A stretch of DNA of 64,000 nt from Gordionus sp. m RMFG-2023 (Eukaryota > Nematomorpha > Gordioida > Chordodea > Parachordodidae), in the NCBI RefSeq assembly GCF_954871325.1, contig NC_088776.1, positions 51,540,569 to 51,604,568 of the forward strand. The letters run 5' to 3'. This document shows positions 51,240 to 63,480 of the stretch, in pieces; within the stretch, counting starts at the first letter, position 1; each line of letters opens with the position of its first letter. Made by a program: the position numbers and the translations under genes. Below the pieces are notes generated by a model. The model ran no database searches. It had not been told where the DNA came from and saw only the letters and a program-made list of their open reading frames with translations.

Positions 51240-52045
51240 GGAATTAACAAATTTTGCACGGTTCAATAAAAAGGCATAGTCAAAACCGAAATCGAACTTG
51301 GTATAACGGCCAAAGCTATAACTAAAGTGCCTCCATTCAAAAAAAGAGTCACATGAAGTATGGCAATAACCCTAGTAAAAAAAAGTTGCCCATAATATGA
51401 CCGTCCACATAAGGGGATTTGCCTGAATTCGGTATACCCTTATAACATATGCGTTCAACAACTTAAGGGCAAATTTCGAATTAATGCCATGGAATATAAT
51501 AACTTAGATAGTTCGATTCACACCATGCACAAAACCCGACACGATAGCAACAATACACCAACAACAATGGGGACCCCGTCAAGATGAAATATGACTCTCG
51601 GTTTAAGTATTAATAAAATAAGTAAATATATATACAAGTTGGAAAGCCAAAAATAACCTCGAAGGAAGAACTTGTTTTTTATGGAAATTAGAGGTTTTGG
51701 GAAAAATTATTGCCAGTGGAACAATTAAACAGGATTAAACGTAACTTAATGCAATCGTGACTAAATGGGGTGGTGCCGCTTATTTGAGATTTATTTATCT
51801 CAACCAAAGAACTTAATCTCACACCGTTCTCTGGGTAATCGAGTAATTTTAATTAGAATTTGATATTTTATTTATAAATATAATTTCTGAGACAATAAAT
51901 AAAATAAAAGAATCCTAAAAATTATACAATCTATGATTTCTAAGATAAACCAGGCCGAGGGCCTGTAAAAAAAGCCCGAAGGCTCGCCAACAGAGGGGGT
52001 GGGGGTATATAGCCACTAAAATTTTTTAGCTAGGCCCCACCTATG
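51240..52045. other. possible transposon remnants, unassigned
   Basis: At 51260-51360 the plus strand has a short coding-like patch (KTEIELGITAKAITK) without start or family. At 51950-52045, a GC hairpin, G-runs and an end-like AGCTAGGCCCCACCTATG resemble one terminus of a hAT-type element, but no partner end was found. Confidence 0.3.
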
Positions 52046-54113
52046 AAAACTTCTATCTACTACACTGCTACCATATAAGTTATATGGATTTTGGAAAGCT
52101 TATAAATCAACAAAATGTCTGTGGAAATATATCAAGCGCAGGAGGGTAAAAAACATATATTTTTAGGTGTGGCTTTTTTCAATATGTTTCTACTTTTTCT
52201 TTGATGAGATAAATTTTTTGGGTGTCTATTCTAGAATGTAAGTGTTCACGGTTGAAATATCCTAGATTATGGTCAAGAGATGTTACTATTCAGTGTCAAA
52301 CTGATAACGATTTCTCTTAAGTCCAGTATGTAAATTCTCTCCCACCAGTTTGACTACATGTCTTCGAACATCAATTATATGGCTGTCCTTTAACAAATGA
52401 CAATTGATAAGTGTGAATAAATCTGCATACATGCGAATATCACCCTTTGATTTACGAACATTTAATTCTATCTAATTCCAATATATCATATCACATTATT
52501 ACTTTTTTTTTTATGTGGTAAACCCTGTTAATATTTTCGCACACTTAATCCTTAGCCTGAACATCCTCATTCCATCAATTTTGCCAAACCTTTTCTTCGA
52601 GAACTATTTTTGCCGCTCCTCTAAGCACAGTGTCAATTTCATCCTATTAATACGATTATTAAATAAAATTGGCTCTTTCTCATAGCGAGAATCTTACGAA
52701 GGGGGTCGGGACTTTATTTAACTTTCCCCTCTATATTCTTGAAAGGATTTAAGCCCGCCAGTATCTCATTCTTAAAATAATTGTTTCAACATTTCTTCCA
52801 TTTTTTTATTAAAAATGGCCATTTATTTTAAAAATTTCGAATTTTTTAAAAATATATTGTTAATATTAAAATATTGTATTGATTTCTTGATCAAAGGGTG
52901 GCAGGGAGAGTATATGGGGATAATTTTTATTACCTTAAATATTTCGAAAGTAAACGTGTGCTTTTTTTGAAAAAAAAGTTCATTCAATTAAAAAATTTAA
53001 AATTTTTATATAAAATCTTAGTTTAAAATTTATTTTTTATAAATTTTAAAATAATTTTAATTTTTTTTTACTATTATTAACTTACATTTTCTAAAAGCCG
53101 CATCTTTCAAATATTTTTAAGCGCGTTTTAATTTTTGCACCGCTTAAGCAAATCGCGCTTCCTATAAATGCGGCGTAAGACCTAGAGAATGTCTCTCCAA
53201 ATGAAATTGGAACTGTCGATCGGTCCGCGCAGGATTCTTGCCTATGATTATAATATTTTAAATATATTAATCTTTATTATTTTTTATAAATTTTAAAATA
53301 ATTTTAATTTTTTTTTACTATTATTAACTTACATTTTCTAAAAGCTGCTTCTTTCAAATATTTTTAAGCGCGTTTTAATTTTGCACCGCTTGAGCAAATC
53401 GCGCTTCCTATAAATGCGGCGTAAGATCTAGAGAACGTCTCTCCAAATGAAATATTTTAAATATACTAATCTTTATTTTTGATAACATGACTATTTATGC
53501 AATTTTACAAACACAACTTTGAGAGTAGCGATGAGTTTAGTTTGTTACCAATATAATTTAATCATGTGCTCACCATGTGGAGATGTTCATTTTTAAAGGT
53601 TCTACTCTATTATTATTATCCGAGATGTAGAAAAAAAAAAGGAATAATTGCATACATTGTACATTTTCAACATCAAGGAAAATTACACAAAGTTTATAAA
53701 ATATTATTATTATAAACAAGTGTATACACGACTAGACTAACTTATAAACATTTAAAAATTATTTCTTTTATATTTTAGTGAGAGAAGAAGAAGAAAAAAT
53801 GAAATTTCAGCATTTTATGGGGCATTGGGGGGAAGGGGGAAACGATATTTTAATGTCTTAGTAGCTTAACTTAATTTGAGCATCAAAATTTTCTTATAAA
53901 CCTATTGAAAACATTGGTTCATTAAACTCAAAATTATTGTTTAAAATATAGACAAATAATAAAAAAATATTTTAGCAAAACAAAAAAAAAACTTAAACAA
54001 ATAATATACAAGGGAGTATTGGGGGGCGGGGGGGGGGGGAGGGTTTATCACACTGCAACTAAGTTTATTTTATTATAAAAACCATAAATTAAATTAAAAT
54101 AAAATAAATTAAA
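52046..54113. other. upstream region of the M13 gene
   Basis: AT-rich DNA with the tandem duplication at 53033-53465 and a G-run at about 54020-54041, some 75-95 bp before the M13 ATG. Promoter elements cannot be picked out by eye. Confidence 0.4.
53033..53465 (+). repeat. tandem duplication, about 246-bp period
   Basis: A block of about 175 bp starting ATTTTTTATAAATTTTAAAA (53033) recurs from 53279 with only a handful of differences. The second copy lacks about 45 bp (the TGGAACTGTCGATCGGTCCG part). Each copy contains GCGCTTCCTATAAATGCGGC, an end of the TTTATAGTAAGCGC MITE family. Confidence 0.8.
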
Positions 54114-57100
54114 ATGCATTTAATTTGGCAATTTTTATTATCCTTTACCTATGTATTTAGCCTCACTGCAACGCAAAATCAAACAAGCCAATACGTGTCA
54201 GAGATTCCGACAGAGACAAATTCGATTTCAGGTTATTAAAGCAATTTTTTAAATAAAAAAAAGATTTAACAATTAAATAATCAAATATTAAAAAGAAAAA
54301 ATATCTACCTCTATAAAGGGCTATCTTGGGCTCAACATGGAGATTCTCAAAGAGAGAAGATTAATTTTTAAACAGCTCAATTTGAGGCGATTTTTTAAAA
54401 ATGGATATCATAATATTTTATCCAAGAAAATATTACGCCCAGGAAAATATCACGCAAGCCTGAATATTTTGGTTATAGATGTCATAAATGTTTAGACATA
54501 TATTAGCGAAATCTAGATGCTTAGACAATATTTTTCTGGCTGAAATATTGAGATAACCGTTTTTAAAAATCGGCTCAAACCGTGCCGTTTAGCAACACTT
54601 AAAATCATTTTTAAGGAACCAAAACTATTCCATTTAATAAATCAATTTTAATATATTTAGATAATGTGACAGAACCAGTTGAATTTTCCAAAATTTTAGA
54701 AGATACCTTAAAAATTATGAATGGGAGCGCCGATGCATGTACAAATTTCTACAAATACGGCTGTGGAAATATTGATTCTTATTTGAGGAAAAAAATTATG
54801 AATAATACTAAAATCATAAATCCATGGAATCCCATCAAACAAATGGAATTAGATACAGAACAGGATTTACGGAATATTTTAGGTTTTAAATCAAAATTAA
54901 ATTTTTGCTGTTTCAATAATTAAAACAACATTTTTTTAAAAAATAATAAAAAAAATTAGGAGAAGAAATTATGAACGATTTAAACCCTCAACATGAATAT
55001 CTGTTGCGACAAGCTCGTTCGTATTACAAATCCTGCATGGAGAAACAAAACAATACCCAATTTTTCTTTGATCTTATAAACGAATATTTTAATGATAGCG
55101 AGATCATGAACAATAATGATACAATTTTCAATAATAATTTGTTAAAATTATACGAAAAACTGCAATGGAATCTTGGATTAGAAGCCATTTTTAGGATTTC
55201 AATAATAAAGCCAGCCGATGAACCCTTAATCTACATTTATTTTCCTGAGACCTTAGCCATGGATATGAATGTCTATCGGGAAAAGAGTAACAAATCCTAT
55301 TCTGAATTCTTAACCTACATAAAGAAGTTATTGGGAAAACTAAACATGAGCATAGACTTGGCCCAGAATATAACGAATTTTGAAGAAAATATTATAAACA
55401 AGGTATATATTTTTAACTTTTAAGAAGAGGTATCATTGTAAATTTTAATAACTTGTAGACATTAAGGAATTACTATCTTAAATGTCGAAGGAGTGAAGAA
55501 GTCAATATATCAACGGCAAATAATATCATTCGATTCGTAAATATATATGTTCTTATAATTGATAATTTATTTAATTTTTAAGATAAATGTTGGGAATCTA
55601 TTGGAACGAAGATTAAATATTTCCAACAAGAATTTTAAAGTGAAATATTGTAAATATTATATCAAGCAATTAAACAACTGGTTTAAACAAAAATTAACTA
55701 TGAATAATAGGTTATTATACCTTAATTCACGTTTTTTAAAAAAATATTATATAATTTAATTTATTTTCTAATTTTTAATCTAAAATTTTAATATAAACAA
55801 AACAAAGAATATTTTATCACTACATGAAAGTATTTGTGGCGAGTAGATTGTTGCATTATACAGGATCCGAAAATAATGTCAGGAAAAATTATATTGAAGT
55901 TTTAGGAATAACTATGTCGGATGAGGAAATTTGTCAAGATGAAGCAATGGCCAGGTTTGGTGATATCGTTATCGCTACTTATATCCAAAAAACTGTTTTT
56001 AATCAATCCGATTCGAAAGTAAAAATCTTAATATAAACTTCATTTTTTTATGTCAATTCTCAAAGTATCATTAGGGCTCAAATAATTGCCAATGGGGAGG
56101 AGGGGGGGGGGAGAATTATTTAATTTGTTTATACGTAAATATATGAATTTTAATATGCACAATGATATATATTTTATAAGTATGAAAAACATTTTAAAAA
56201 GTCGTACTTTTCCAAAGCGATTTCTAAGGCACGTTCTCAGTATTCTTTTCAAGAAAAATATTTCCAAACAAAGTAGGATAGTAATAACTTGTATCGCGGA
56301 AAGATACTTAGCATCCTTTGTCTTGGAAATAAAAACGCTGTAAAATTGCCATGGGAAGCCACTTTAGAAAAACGAAGTTGTATTGTAAGTGGCCTAAGAA
56401 CAATTTACAAAATTTTTAAGAAAGCTTAAGATAAAAAAACCAAATCAATTGTCTGGTTTTTAAAAGGACAATGCAGAATTTATTTTATTACTATTTGACA
56501 TCTTTTATCTTGGGATTTCAAGATGGTAACTGCACTATATCCTAGTAAATCCCGAGGAAATAAATTCTGTAGAAAAACACTCGGCTGGAAAAAAACATCA
56601 CGGAATAAAAACTGCGGGGAAAAAATCTGGTAGAAAAAAGATGCCCGAAGAAAGAAATAAACTGTGGTAACTCAAGAAGAAGAAAAAACTATGGGAATAA
56701 CAAACTTAAGAAGGAAAATATGCGGGAAATTTTTTTTTCTAGGAATAAAAGTATGAAAACTAAATCTTATGCATGGTCTCTGTGTTTTTATACATTTTGA
56801 CATCTACATGGTTAGAATTTTAGAAAAGATGTCTTGTTCCGGCTAGTGTATAGGTTTTTCCCAGTCTATTTTTGTACAAACGAAAGGAAAATCATGAATT
56901 TTTATTATACATTTTAATAAAATTCCAAATTTCCCATCTGACAGAGAAATATGTTTCGCATAAATGACCCCGCTACTTTGAACAAGTTTCCTCTCTCATT
57001 TTTTTAGTCCTACGCTGGCCAAGATTTTAAGGACGATTCGTTAGATATCTAGGTCTATTTCATTTAATGACTTTGTCGAAATAAAATTATATATTCTATT

Positions 57101-58399
57101 AAAAATTTATTTAATATTCCTATTCCACTCGTCTCTTTTTTGCCATCTATATTTAAACAAGTTGCTATTATATTCTTTTTAGGTTTAATTCATATCTTTT
57201 ATTTCATCACCGCTAAATCTCTTAGCCAATTTATAATCAGCTTCGTGAGTAGTTTAAAGAGAACCTGTACATCCCTAAGCCAGGGAGAAGATTATACAGA
57301 GGTGATCCCATGTCAATGAAATACTTATATTTAAAAAAAATTGTCGAATCTTTAATAACTTATTGCAAATTAGTTTAATCAGATTATCATAATTGATCCA
57401 GGGATACCTTATTAAAAATAAAAGAAATGATTCCCCCAGTAAGTGTCATGTTAGAGATATGGAATTATCATCACTGTCATTATACGAGGCAAGTAATATA
57501 TTTGTTTTTAAAATAAATGTCTCAATAAAATAAATATACAATTGTCTGATTTGATTCTGATATTTCATGCGATTTATTGGCTTTTAGGTAAATAATACAA
57601 TTCATAGCTATGTAATATTATAAATCTTGAAAATCTATCATTTCTTGTTCAACTTTATTTACAATGATTTGGATTGTTTGAGGATTTTTCAGATCTGTCA
57701 TCAAATCTTTCTCCAAATTACACAATAATCAAATTTAATACACCATAAAAAAAAAATTTCGTCTTTTAACAAAGTGATATATTTTCATAAAAAAATCTTA
57801 AATTTGAGGTAAAAGTAGACATGGTCCCGCTCAAACCTGGATGTTAAAATTTTATAAATGGTGATTTAGTCTGGCTGAAAATTTTCGTGCCCGAGTTGAT
57901 GGGTAAAATAATTTCGCAAAAGTTTTCCTGTCCCGTTCGCCCTTATTTCCCAAAAATGGAGACTTCAATTTCTAGGTGTTTTATCCATAAATCACATATT
58001 ATATTGCACACCATAAACAAATTCCTTATCAAACATGAATACTTTTTTTGGTAAGTATTTGTTTTATGAGCGTAATGTGATATTATGGAATTTTAGTGGA
58101 TTTTATTATTCTACCTGAAGAAATGGCCTCAAAGTTTTTAATAAAATCAAAATTCTCCCTTATCTCAACCCCCCTCCCATTTTTTTTATGTAGGTAGTTC
58201 AGAGTCAGATTTTCTCCGTTAGACCGTGTAAGAGGAACTTCCTCTATTACCTATGATTCAGATAACTTTTAATGGATTATTAACTTTACATTATTTAGTT
58301 ATTTTTATAAATTTATTTTGCATTTTTAAGTTAAATGATCTAATCAATGAATGTAAAGCTAAAGTTGAAAAAAGACTTTATGATAATATACTAGACCAG
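54114..58399 (+). CDS. M13 (neprilysin-family) metallopeptidase, N-terminal half
   Basis: Six exons join in phase to 397 codons: 54114-54231, 54661-54882, 54960-55402, 55583-55710, 55808-56018 and 58331-58399. Exon 1 encodes a hydrophobic leader (MHLIWQFLLSFTYVFSLTAT) that looks like a cleaved signal peptide rather than the usual type II anchor. Exon 2 has the M13 start motif, here DACTNFYKYGCGNI. Exon 3 has YYKSCMEKQ, with the paired cysteine of M13_N. Exon 5 has CQDEAMARFGDIVIATYIQKTVF, matching the cysteine-containing helix before the WMD region. Several N-x-S/T sites fit secretion. M13 enzymes are about 700 residues with a C-terminal HExxH zinc site. That half is not seen here, so the gene is either cut by the insertion at 58915, continues past the window or is inactive. 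The 56018-58331 intron is 2.3 kb. Confidence 0.85.
54362..54601. mobile_element. TAGTGTTGTTAAAC-type MITE, copy 6, in the M13 intron
   Basis: The right end TGCCGTTTAGCAACACTTA and interior AACCGTTTTTAAAAATCGGC match the family; the left end is worn. No clear target duplication. It occupies most of the first M13 intron (54232-54660). Confidence 0.6.
56019..58330. other. M13 intron with a purine-rich tract
   Basis: From about 56540 to 56745 the plus strand is strongly purine-rich, with recurring GGAATAA, GGGAAAAAA and GGTAGAAAAAA words. The rest is AT-rich with no recognised element. The overlapping frames at 56040-56343 on both strands look like chance. Confidence 0.4.
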
Positions 58400-58583
58400 G
58401 TTTATTTATTTTTTTAACATATAAATAAGTTATATTAAGATTTAAATTAAATTAAATTAATTAGTTTCTTTAAAATAAATCAAAAATAATCAAATTTTAG
58501 TGGTTATAAACTACATTATATATAACCGATGCGCATACAATGATTTATAAGAGTAGTTATGCTATACTGATACAACTTAACAG

Positions 58584-58661
58584 GTTAAAACCAGTCTATA
58601 AAGACGAAATTGATATTATGTATCCAGATATTTCAAAAACCAATAACTTTAAAACATTAAT
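58584..58661 (+). CDS. candidate further M13 peptidase exon
   Basis: The frame reads KPVYKDEIDIMYPDI and fits the M13 motif K-x-D-x-I-x-x-x-GYPD that follows the WMD segment. It lies in the expected order after 58399 and ends at a GTAAAT donor. Its 5' phase does not match the previous donor directly, and the exon expected to carry the WMD...K segment is missing. Either a short exon is unrecognised or the gene has decayed here. Confidence 0.4.
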
Positions 58662-59074
58662 GTAAATGTGATAATCTAAAAATTCATAAACTCATTTAAA
58701 TTATTTGTTAATATATACGGGATTTTCAAAAATAAAAAGAAGATTTTAAAGTTATCAGAATATTTGATTTTCTAATTGAAAGTTTTGGAACAGACGATTT
58801 GGAAACAGCAAAGAATTTCTTCGAAACTTTTATAATTATGGATAATTCTTACTTATAATGTCATTGATTATATTCAGAATGATTATTTAAATTAGAGTTC
58901 TGCTATGAGCTCGTCAAGCTTGTTAATCGATCCTTTTAAAAAGATCGAATCCCGATCACGATCTTTTGAAAAAAAGAGGATCGAAATCCAGGATCGACCT
59001 TTTTTTAAAAAAGGATCACGATCCACGATCCTTTTCTTATTTAAATTTCTGATCGATGCAAAATTAACTAATAT

Positions 59075-60710
59075 AAAAAAAATAAGTGATGGCAAGGTGA
59101 CCCTCTAGGTTCCTTTTTGTTCTGTCTAGGCATTAATAGTCTAATACGAGACATTAATGACCAATGCAAGCTAAATCTTCATAACTGGTATATCGACGAT
59201 GGTATACTAGGCGGCCCACCGACTGAAGTTATGTAGGCATTCCAAATAATATAATCCAGCGAGAAAAGTTCGGGACTTCGAGTTAATCAAGACAAAAGCG
59301 AATATTGTCCTCTTGGGATCATTGACCTACCATGTTCAATCATACACCATTGAACGCTTTATCACATCTCGGATCTCCAGTAGGTAAAGACGAGTCCTTT
59401 ATCAAGTTCTTTGCCTATATTTTACGAGAGATATCCTTTATGCGCGATACACTATCTCGCCTCCCAGCTCACCAAGCTTTCTTCTTATTAAAGAACTACC
59501 TTCTAATTCCAAGAATTTTATATACACTCCGATCGTCACGGATCTTTCAATATGACTTCACCTTGCTGCACACGAACTGGAGATTAAACGCCTTACAGAA
59601 GATATACTCAATCTTAAATTTGGGGTATTATCATGGTTACAGGCTACCTTACCAACCAAATCCGGCGGCATTGGCATAAAATTACCTTCCCTTCTTTCCG
59701 TTAGTGCGTTCATATCCTCTCGCCTGTCCTGCGAGTCCATCATCACCAAATATCCTGACCCCTTAGTCCTACAGGCAATTGATCTATGGAGTCCCTCTCA
59801 TTAGTCGATCCCCTATCGTCAGCACTACAGAAGGATTGGGATAAACCTCTAATTGGCAACTCCGTTGCATTCCTTAAATCGGAGCTAACCAGAGGACCAT
59901 TCTATACTCTTCTCCATTTCCTCAGGTAGTGGATATGAATTTCTTGAGGCTTTCCCATCGCGAAACCTTGACCAGCTCATAAGCAATGATGAACTACGTC
60001 ACGCCATAAGTCTTAGACTTAATTGCGATATTGTAATGCCTTATCACTGTATCCTCTGTCAAACGTCGGTAAACTCCAAAGACCGTCACTCTCTACACTG
60101 CAAGCGCTATAGAGGCAGATTCATTAAATATTCAAAATGCAATGATACCATTGTCAGGGCCTTAAAATCCGCCGGCATCCTATCAACCCTCGAATCTACC
60201 GGCCTTTACAATTCCGATGGTAAGGGCCCGATGGTTCGACTATGATCCCTTGGAAGAAGGGGAATTCCTAACCTGGGATTTCTCATGCATCGATCCTCTT
60301 GCCCCTTCCAATATAAATAGAGGTGTCATACTAGATGCCGAGGCTAATAAACTAGCTAAATATTCGCCATCTCTTCCCGCCAATTATACATTCCTACCAT
60401 TAATCGCCACGACTCTAACGTCGTTCGGCTCTCATGCCCTGGCTTTCTTTAAAGAGCTGGGAAAACGGGTCTCTGCTAGGACCGAGGATCCCAACGAGGG
60501 ATTCTACCTACGCCAGAGATTAGCCATTAACATAGTAAAATACAATTATCTCAGCTTTATTTTTTCAATATCCGAAACCCTCTAATTGAACACTATGCAT
60601 AGGATAGACTTTGTCCATTTTGCTGCCTATTATAATGTTAACGCTAAAAGGGTACTTGAATCTCAATCAATTAAAAATAGCAGGAATTAATGACTTTATA
60701 ATTGTGATAT
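59075..60710 (+). mobile_element. 5'-truncated LINE nested in the hAT element
   Basis: Coding starts within the reverse transcriptase at QGDPLGSFLFCL (motif B) and continues NWYIDDGILGGPP (catalytic YIDD box), NQDKSEYCPLG, FLLKNYLLIPRILYTLRS, LSWLQATLP and GYEFLEAFPS. A C-terminal part follows: MPYHCILCQTSVNSKDRHSL then HCKRYRGRFIKYSK, ALKSAGILSTLES, LTWDFSCIDPLAPSNI and FYLRQRLAINIV. The C-x2-C...H...C group followed by WDFSC is like the zinc-finger plus restriction-like endonuclease end of some non-LTR elements. Several stops and frame changes make it dead. Possible 8-bp duplication ACTAATAT at 59067-59074 and 60711-60718, weak in AT-rich DNA. A related copy is at 49590-50910. Confidence 0.85.
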
Positions 60711-60839
60711 ACTAATATTATATTTTTTATTACTATTATTATAACTTACCTTGTAATAACATATTATTATAATATATATATATAGATTATATATACAATG
60801 TTCAGATAAAATCTTTAATTAATTTATTGTAATTTAATA

Positions 60840-61590
60840 ATAAAATATAAGTATAACAATTAGAATATATTTATTTATAATTAAATTAGCCTTTAATAAT
60901 AAAATTTTTTCTAAATTATCATCATTTAAACAACCACGTTTTTCATTAAGTACATGTTTAGCTTTACAAAACAAGGGCTCTACAGGAGCGCTTGATGGTA
61001 AAGATGTGTTATATTCAATAAATGGTTTTTTTAAATTAACATAATTATTAAAAATATTCACTTAATCATCATTAGAATAAAAAAAATTATTAATGGAAAG
61101 AGCAATTTGGTGAAGAGTTTTTCCCACAAAAGGTATCGATCCATGCATTCATTTGAAGGATCTGCATATGGTTGACCCTGTATATTTTCTGGGCAATTAA
61201 TCTTTCTTTTAGCAAGAATTTGTGGCAGATTAAAAGGCCAATTGAGCTTAAATTTTGGGTGAATTATTGATGCCAATATATTACTGTCATCATATAGTAA
61301 TCTATAATTTTTACAAATAATAAAAATTGTATTTTTAAAAGAATTAATTACTTCTAAATGCCTCTTTAGGTTTGAACTGCAAATCTTTGAAGAAGATATT
61401 TTGTTTTTGCATAAAGAGCATTTTGAATAGATCATCGTATGGTTACTTCCATCCGTTTTACATAAAGTAAAATACTTACGTAAATTATGAAATGGTAAAA
61501 GATTTTCATGTTACTTATATCTGCTGTCACATCAATAGAAGTAGATATATCATCTTCTAAATCTATAATGGAGGACATTATTAAAACCTA
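60840..61590 (-). pseudogene. internally deleted BED-hAT transposase
   Basis: The minus strand starts at an acidic leader (MSSIIDLEDDISTSIDVTAD, from about 61580). It then gives a BED zinc finger (LRKYFTLCKTD, CSLCKNKISSSK, SNLKRHLE: the C-x2-C...H-x-H-type pattern). A short LLYDDSNILASIIHPKFKL piece follows, then the dimerisation motif TSLPSSAPVEPLF and RGCLNDDNLEKILLLKAN. The RNase H-like core between them is missing and frame changes separate the parts. It resembles the remnant at 14100-14480. Confidence 0.8.
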
Positions 61591-61940
61591 GAATTTATAT
61601 TATTATATAATTAATAAATATAACTTGTTCTTACAAAAAATTTGAGAAATTGTTGAAATATAAAATCTGGTGGAATGGTGGTTGATAAAATATGATGTAG
61701 AGATATATATTTTTTTAAATAATATTTAAATTTAATTTTCAAAATTTTTATTTTATTTATTGCTTTTTAAGTAAAAAAATAATTTTTAAAAGGATCGGGA
61801 TCGAATATTTAAAAAAATGATCGCGATCACGATCCACATTTTAAGGTCAGGATCTTAAATCCGTGAAAATTGACAAATTTTGGATCGAATCCAGGATCGG
61901 CGATCTTTTGATTCGATCATTTAACAACTCTGGAGCTCGT

Positions 61941-62866
61941 TTTAGCCCGGAAACCCCATAATATGGTAGAGCATAGGCATTTTGGTTGAAAAAAATTTAA
62001 ACATTGGGCATGCGAGTTAAGAAAAAATAAATTTCAAAAAGCGGGCAAGCGGGTAAATTTGAAATATCATTTTATTAAAATGAGCAGAACTCATATCTAT
62101 TTTTATAAATGGGCCTGCGGGTGAATGTTTTTAAAAGCTCTATGCCGGCAAGTTAAAAAATTTTGCAACAATTTCACATTGCAGGCAGATACATTTAATT
62201 TAAATATCAGCGGCGAAATTTTTTTTTTCATGTTTTTTTTTAGTCTATGGTTATTTAATGGTCATAAAATATTCATCTTTTACAATACTTATATTAATTA
62301 TTTGATAATAATTTATAACACTTTATTAAGTAGTTCTATAGCTTTAAAAAAAATATGTATTGGAAAGGATACGTTTAAAGGGAGAGAATAAACGAAATAT
62401 TTAATATAGACTTTCTAGTCACTTTAGATTTAAATACAATTTAGTCGGACGTTTTGGCTGTCAAAATCTAAAGATATCCATTTTTAACAAAATATATATT
62501 TGTAATCGATTGTAAAAGTTTAGATGTTTAGACCAGCCGCCGAATTGTTAATAACATCTTTATTATCATTTTTTGATTTTTCATTAAAAATATGAATTAA
62601 ATATTGTTCTATAGGGTTTTTATAAAAGAAAAAATTGTAATTAATCTGCGTGTAAAATTAATAAAAATTATAAAATTATTCTAAGGAGATAATGTCTTCC
62701 TTCAAATTCATTTTAAAGTTTAATCTTAAATCATCAGATTCGTAGAATTCTCGGGAGCCAAAATGTATCAATCAACAGATTTAACCAAGTAATTAATAAA
62801 TAAATAAAAATGAACCTTTATTTTATTTAAACACATCAGCTATTTTCGATTGTTAAGAGGTATATA
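61941..62866. other. noncoding, possible worn element flanking the hAT insertion
   Basis: GAGTTCTGCT at 58894-58903 and AGCAGAACTC at about 62082-62091 are an exact inverted pair on either side of the 58915-61932 element, with GCGGGC-type words between. This hints at an older small element into which the hAT jumped, but no target duplication supports it. Confidence 0.3.
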
Positions 62867-62874
62867 ATGTCAAT

Positions 62875-63480
62875 CAGTGGTCTGCAAAACTAGACCCGCA
62901 CAGGCCGGATCGGGTAACGTTTGTAAAAAAAATATGGGGCTGGGTCAAAAAATTAATTGGCCCGGCCGGGTAAAAAAAAATAGAGATAAAATAATTATTA
63001 TAAAGCCTAATTTTGTTAAAATAATATTATTGGCTTATAATTTATGATGATAAATTATTATTAGTTTTTTTTGTTATTTTAATTAAATCTCAAAACAAGA
63101 TCAATTTGTTATTGGCAGGAATAAGAAATATTTTTTAATATTTTAGACTTATTAATGAATTCTGATAGAAGTGGTAATCCATAATATATAGTGTTTTTTT
63201 TAATTTAACCACTTTTTAATATTATAGTTGTTTATTTTGGTGTTCAAACACATATATTTCAAATCATTAGGCCTTATATTTTTTTTTAGAAAAAGTGGGG
63301 GTTTTAAAAATACCGCATCGATCTGATAAAACCGAGCAGGGAAACTTTAGTAGATAAATAAAACCGTGTAGCAATATTAATGAAAAATCGAAATCGGGCC
63401 GGACAAAGGTTTTATGGGGCCGGGGAAAGACTAAATTCCCATCTAGCCGGGCCTGAGAATTTCGCCATTGCAGGCTACTG
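62875..63480. mobile_element. 606-bp hAT-like non-autonomous element
   Basis: Ends CAGTGGTCTGCAA and TTGCAGGCTACTG are inverted, with 8-bp flanks ATGTCAAT and ATATCAAT (7 of 8). Subterminal GGCCCGGCCGGG and GGGCCGGACA-type repeats relate it to the CCGGGC-rich group. No transposase is visible. Confidence 0.78.

Larger units (their letters stand above)
58915..61932 (-). mobile_element. hAT element with GATCG arrays, split by a LINE
   Basis: Ends CAAGCTTGTTAATCGATC and GATCATTTAACAACTCTG are flanked by a perfect 8-bp duplication GAGCTCGT (58907-58914, 61933-61940). Both subterminal regions (58919-59060 and 61790-61920) repeat GATC-based words such as GGATCGAA, ATCACGATC and CCAGGATCG. The transposase remnant is on the minus strand (60840-61590). 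A LINE fills 59075-60710. Without it the element is about 1.4 kb. It lies just past the last M13 exon seen. Confidence 0.9.

Noticed and set aside
56040-56343. Overlapping frames on both strands
   Set aside because: They shadow each other inside the M13 intron and resemble no protein.
58740-58858. Coding-like patch (FGTDDLETAKNFFE) after the M13 exons
   Set aside because: Too short, does not fit the M13 order at this point and no clean splice borders were found.
62125-62391. 88-codon Phe-rich frame
   Set aside because: AT-rich composition, no start context, no domain.
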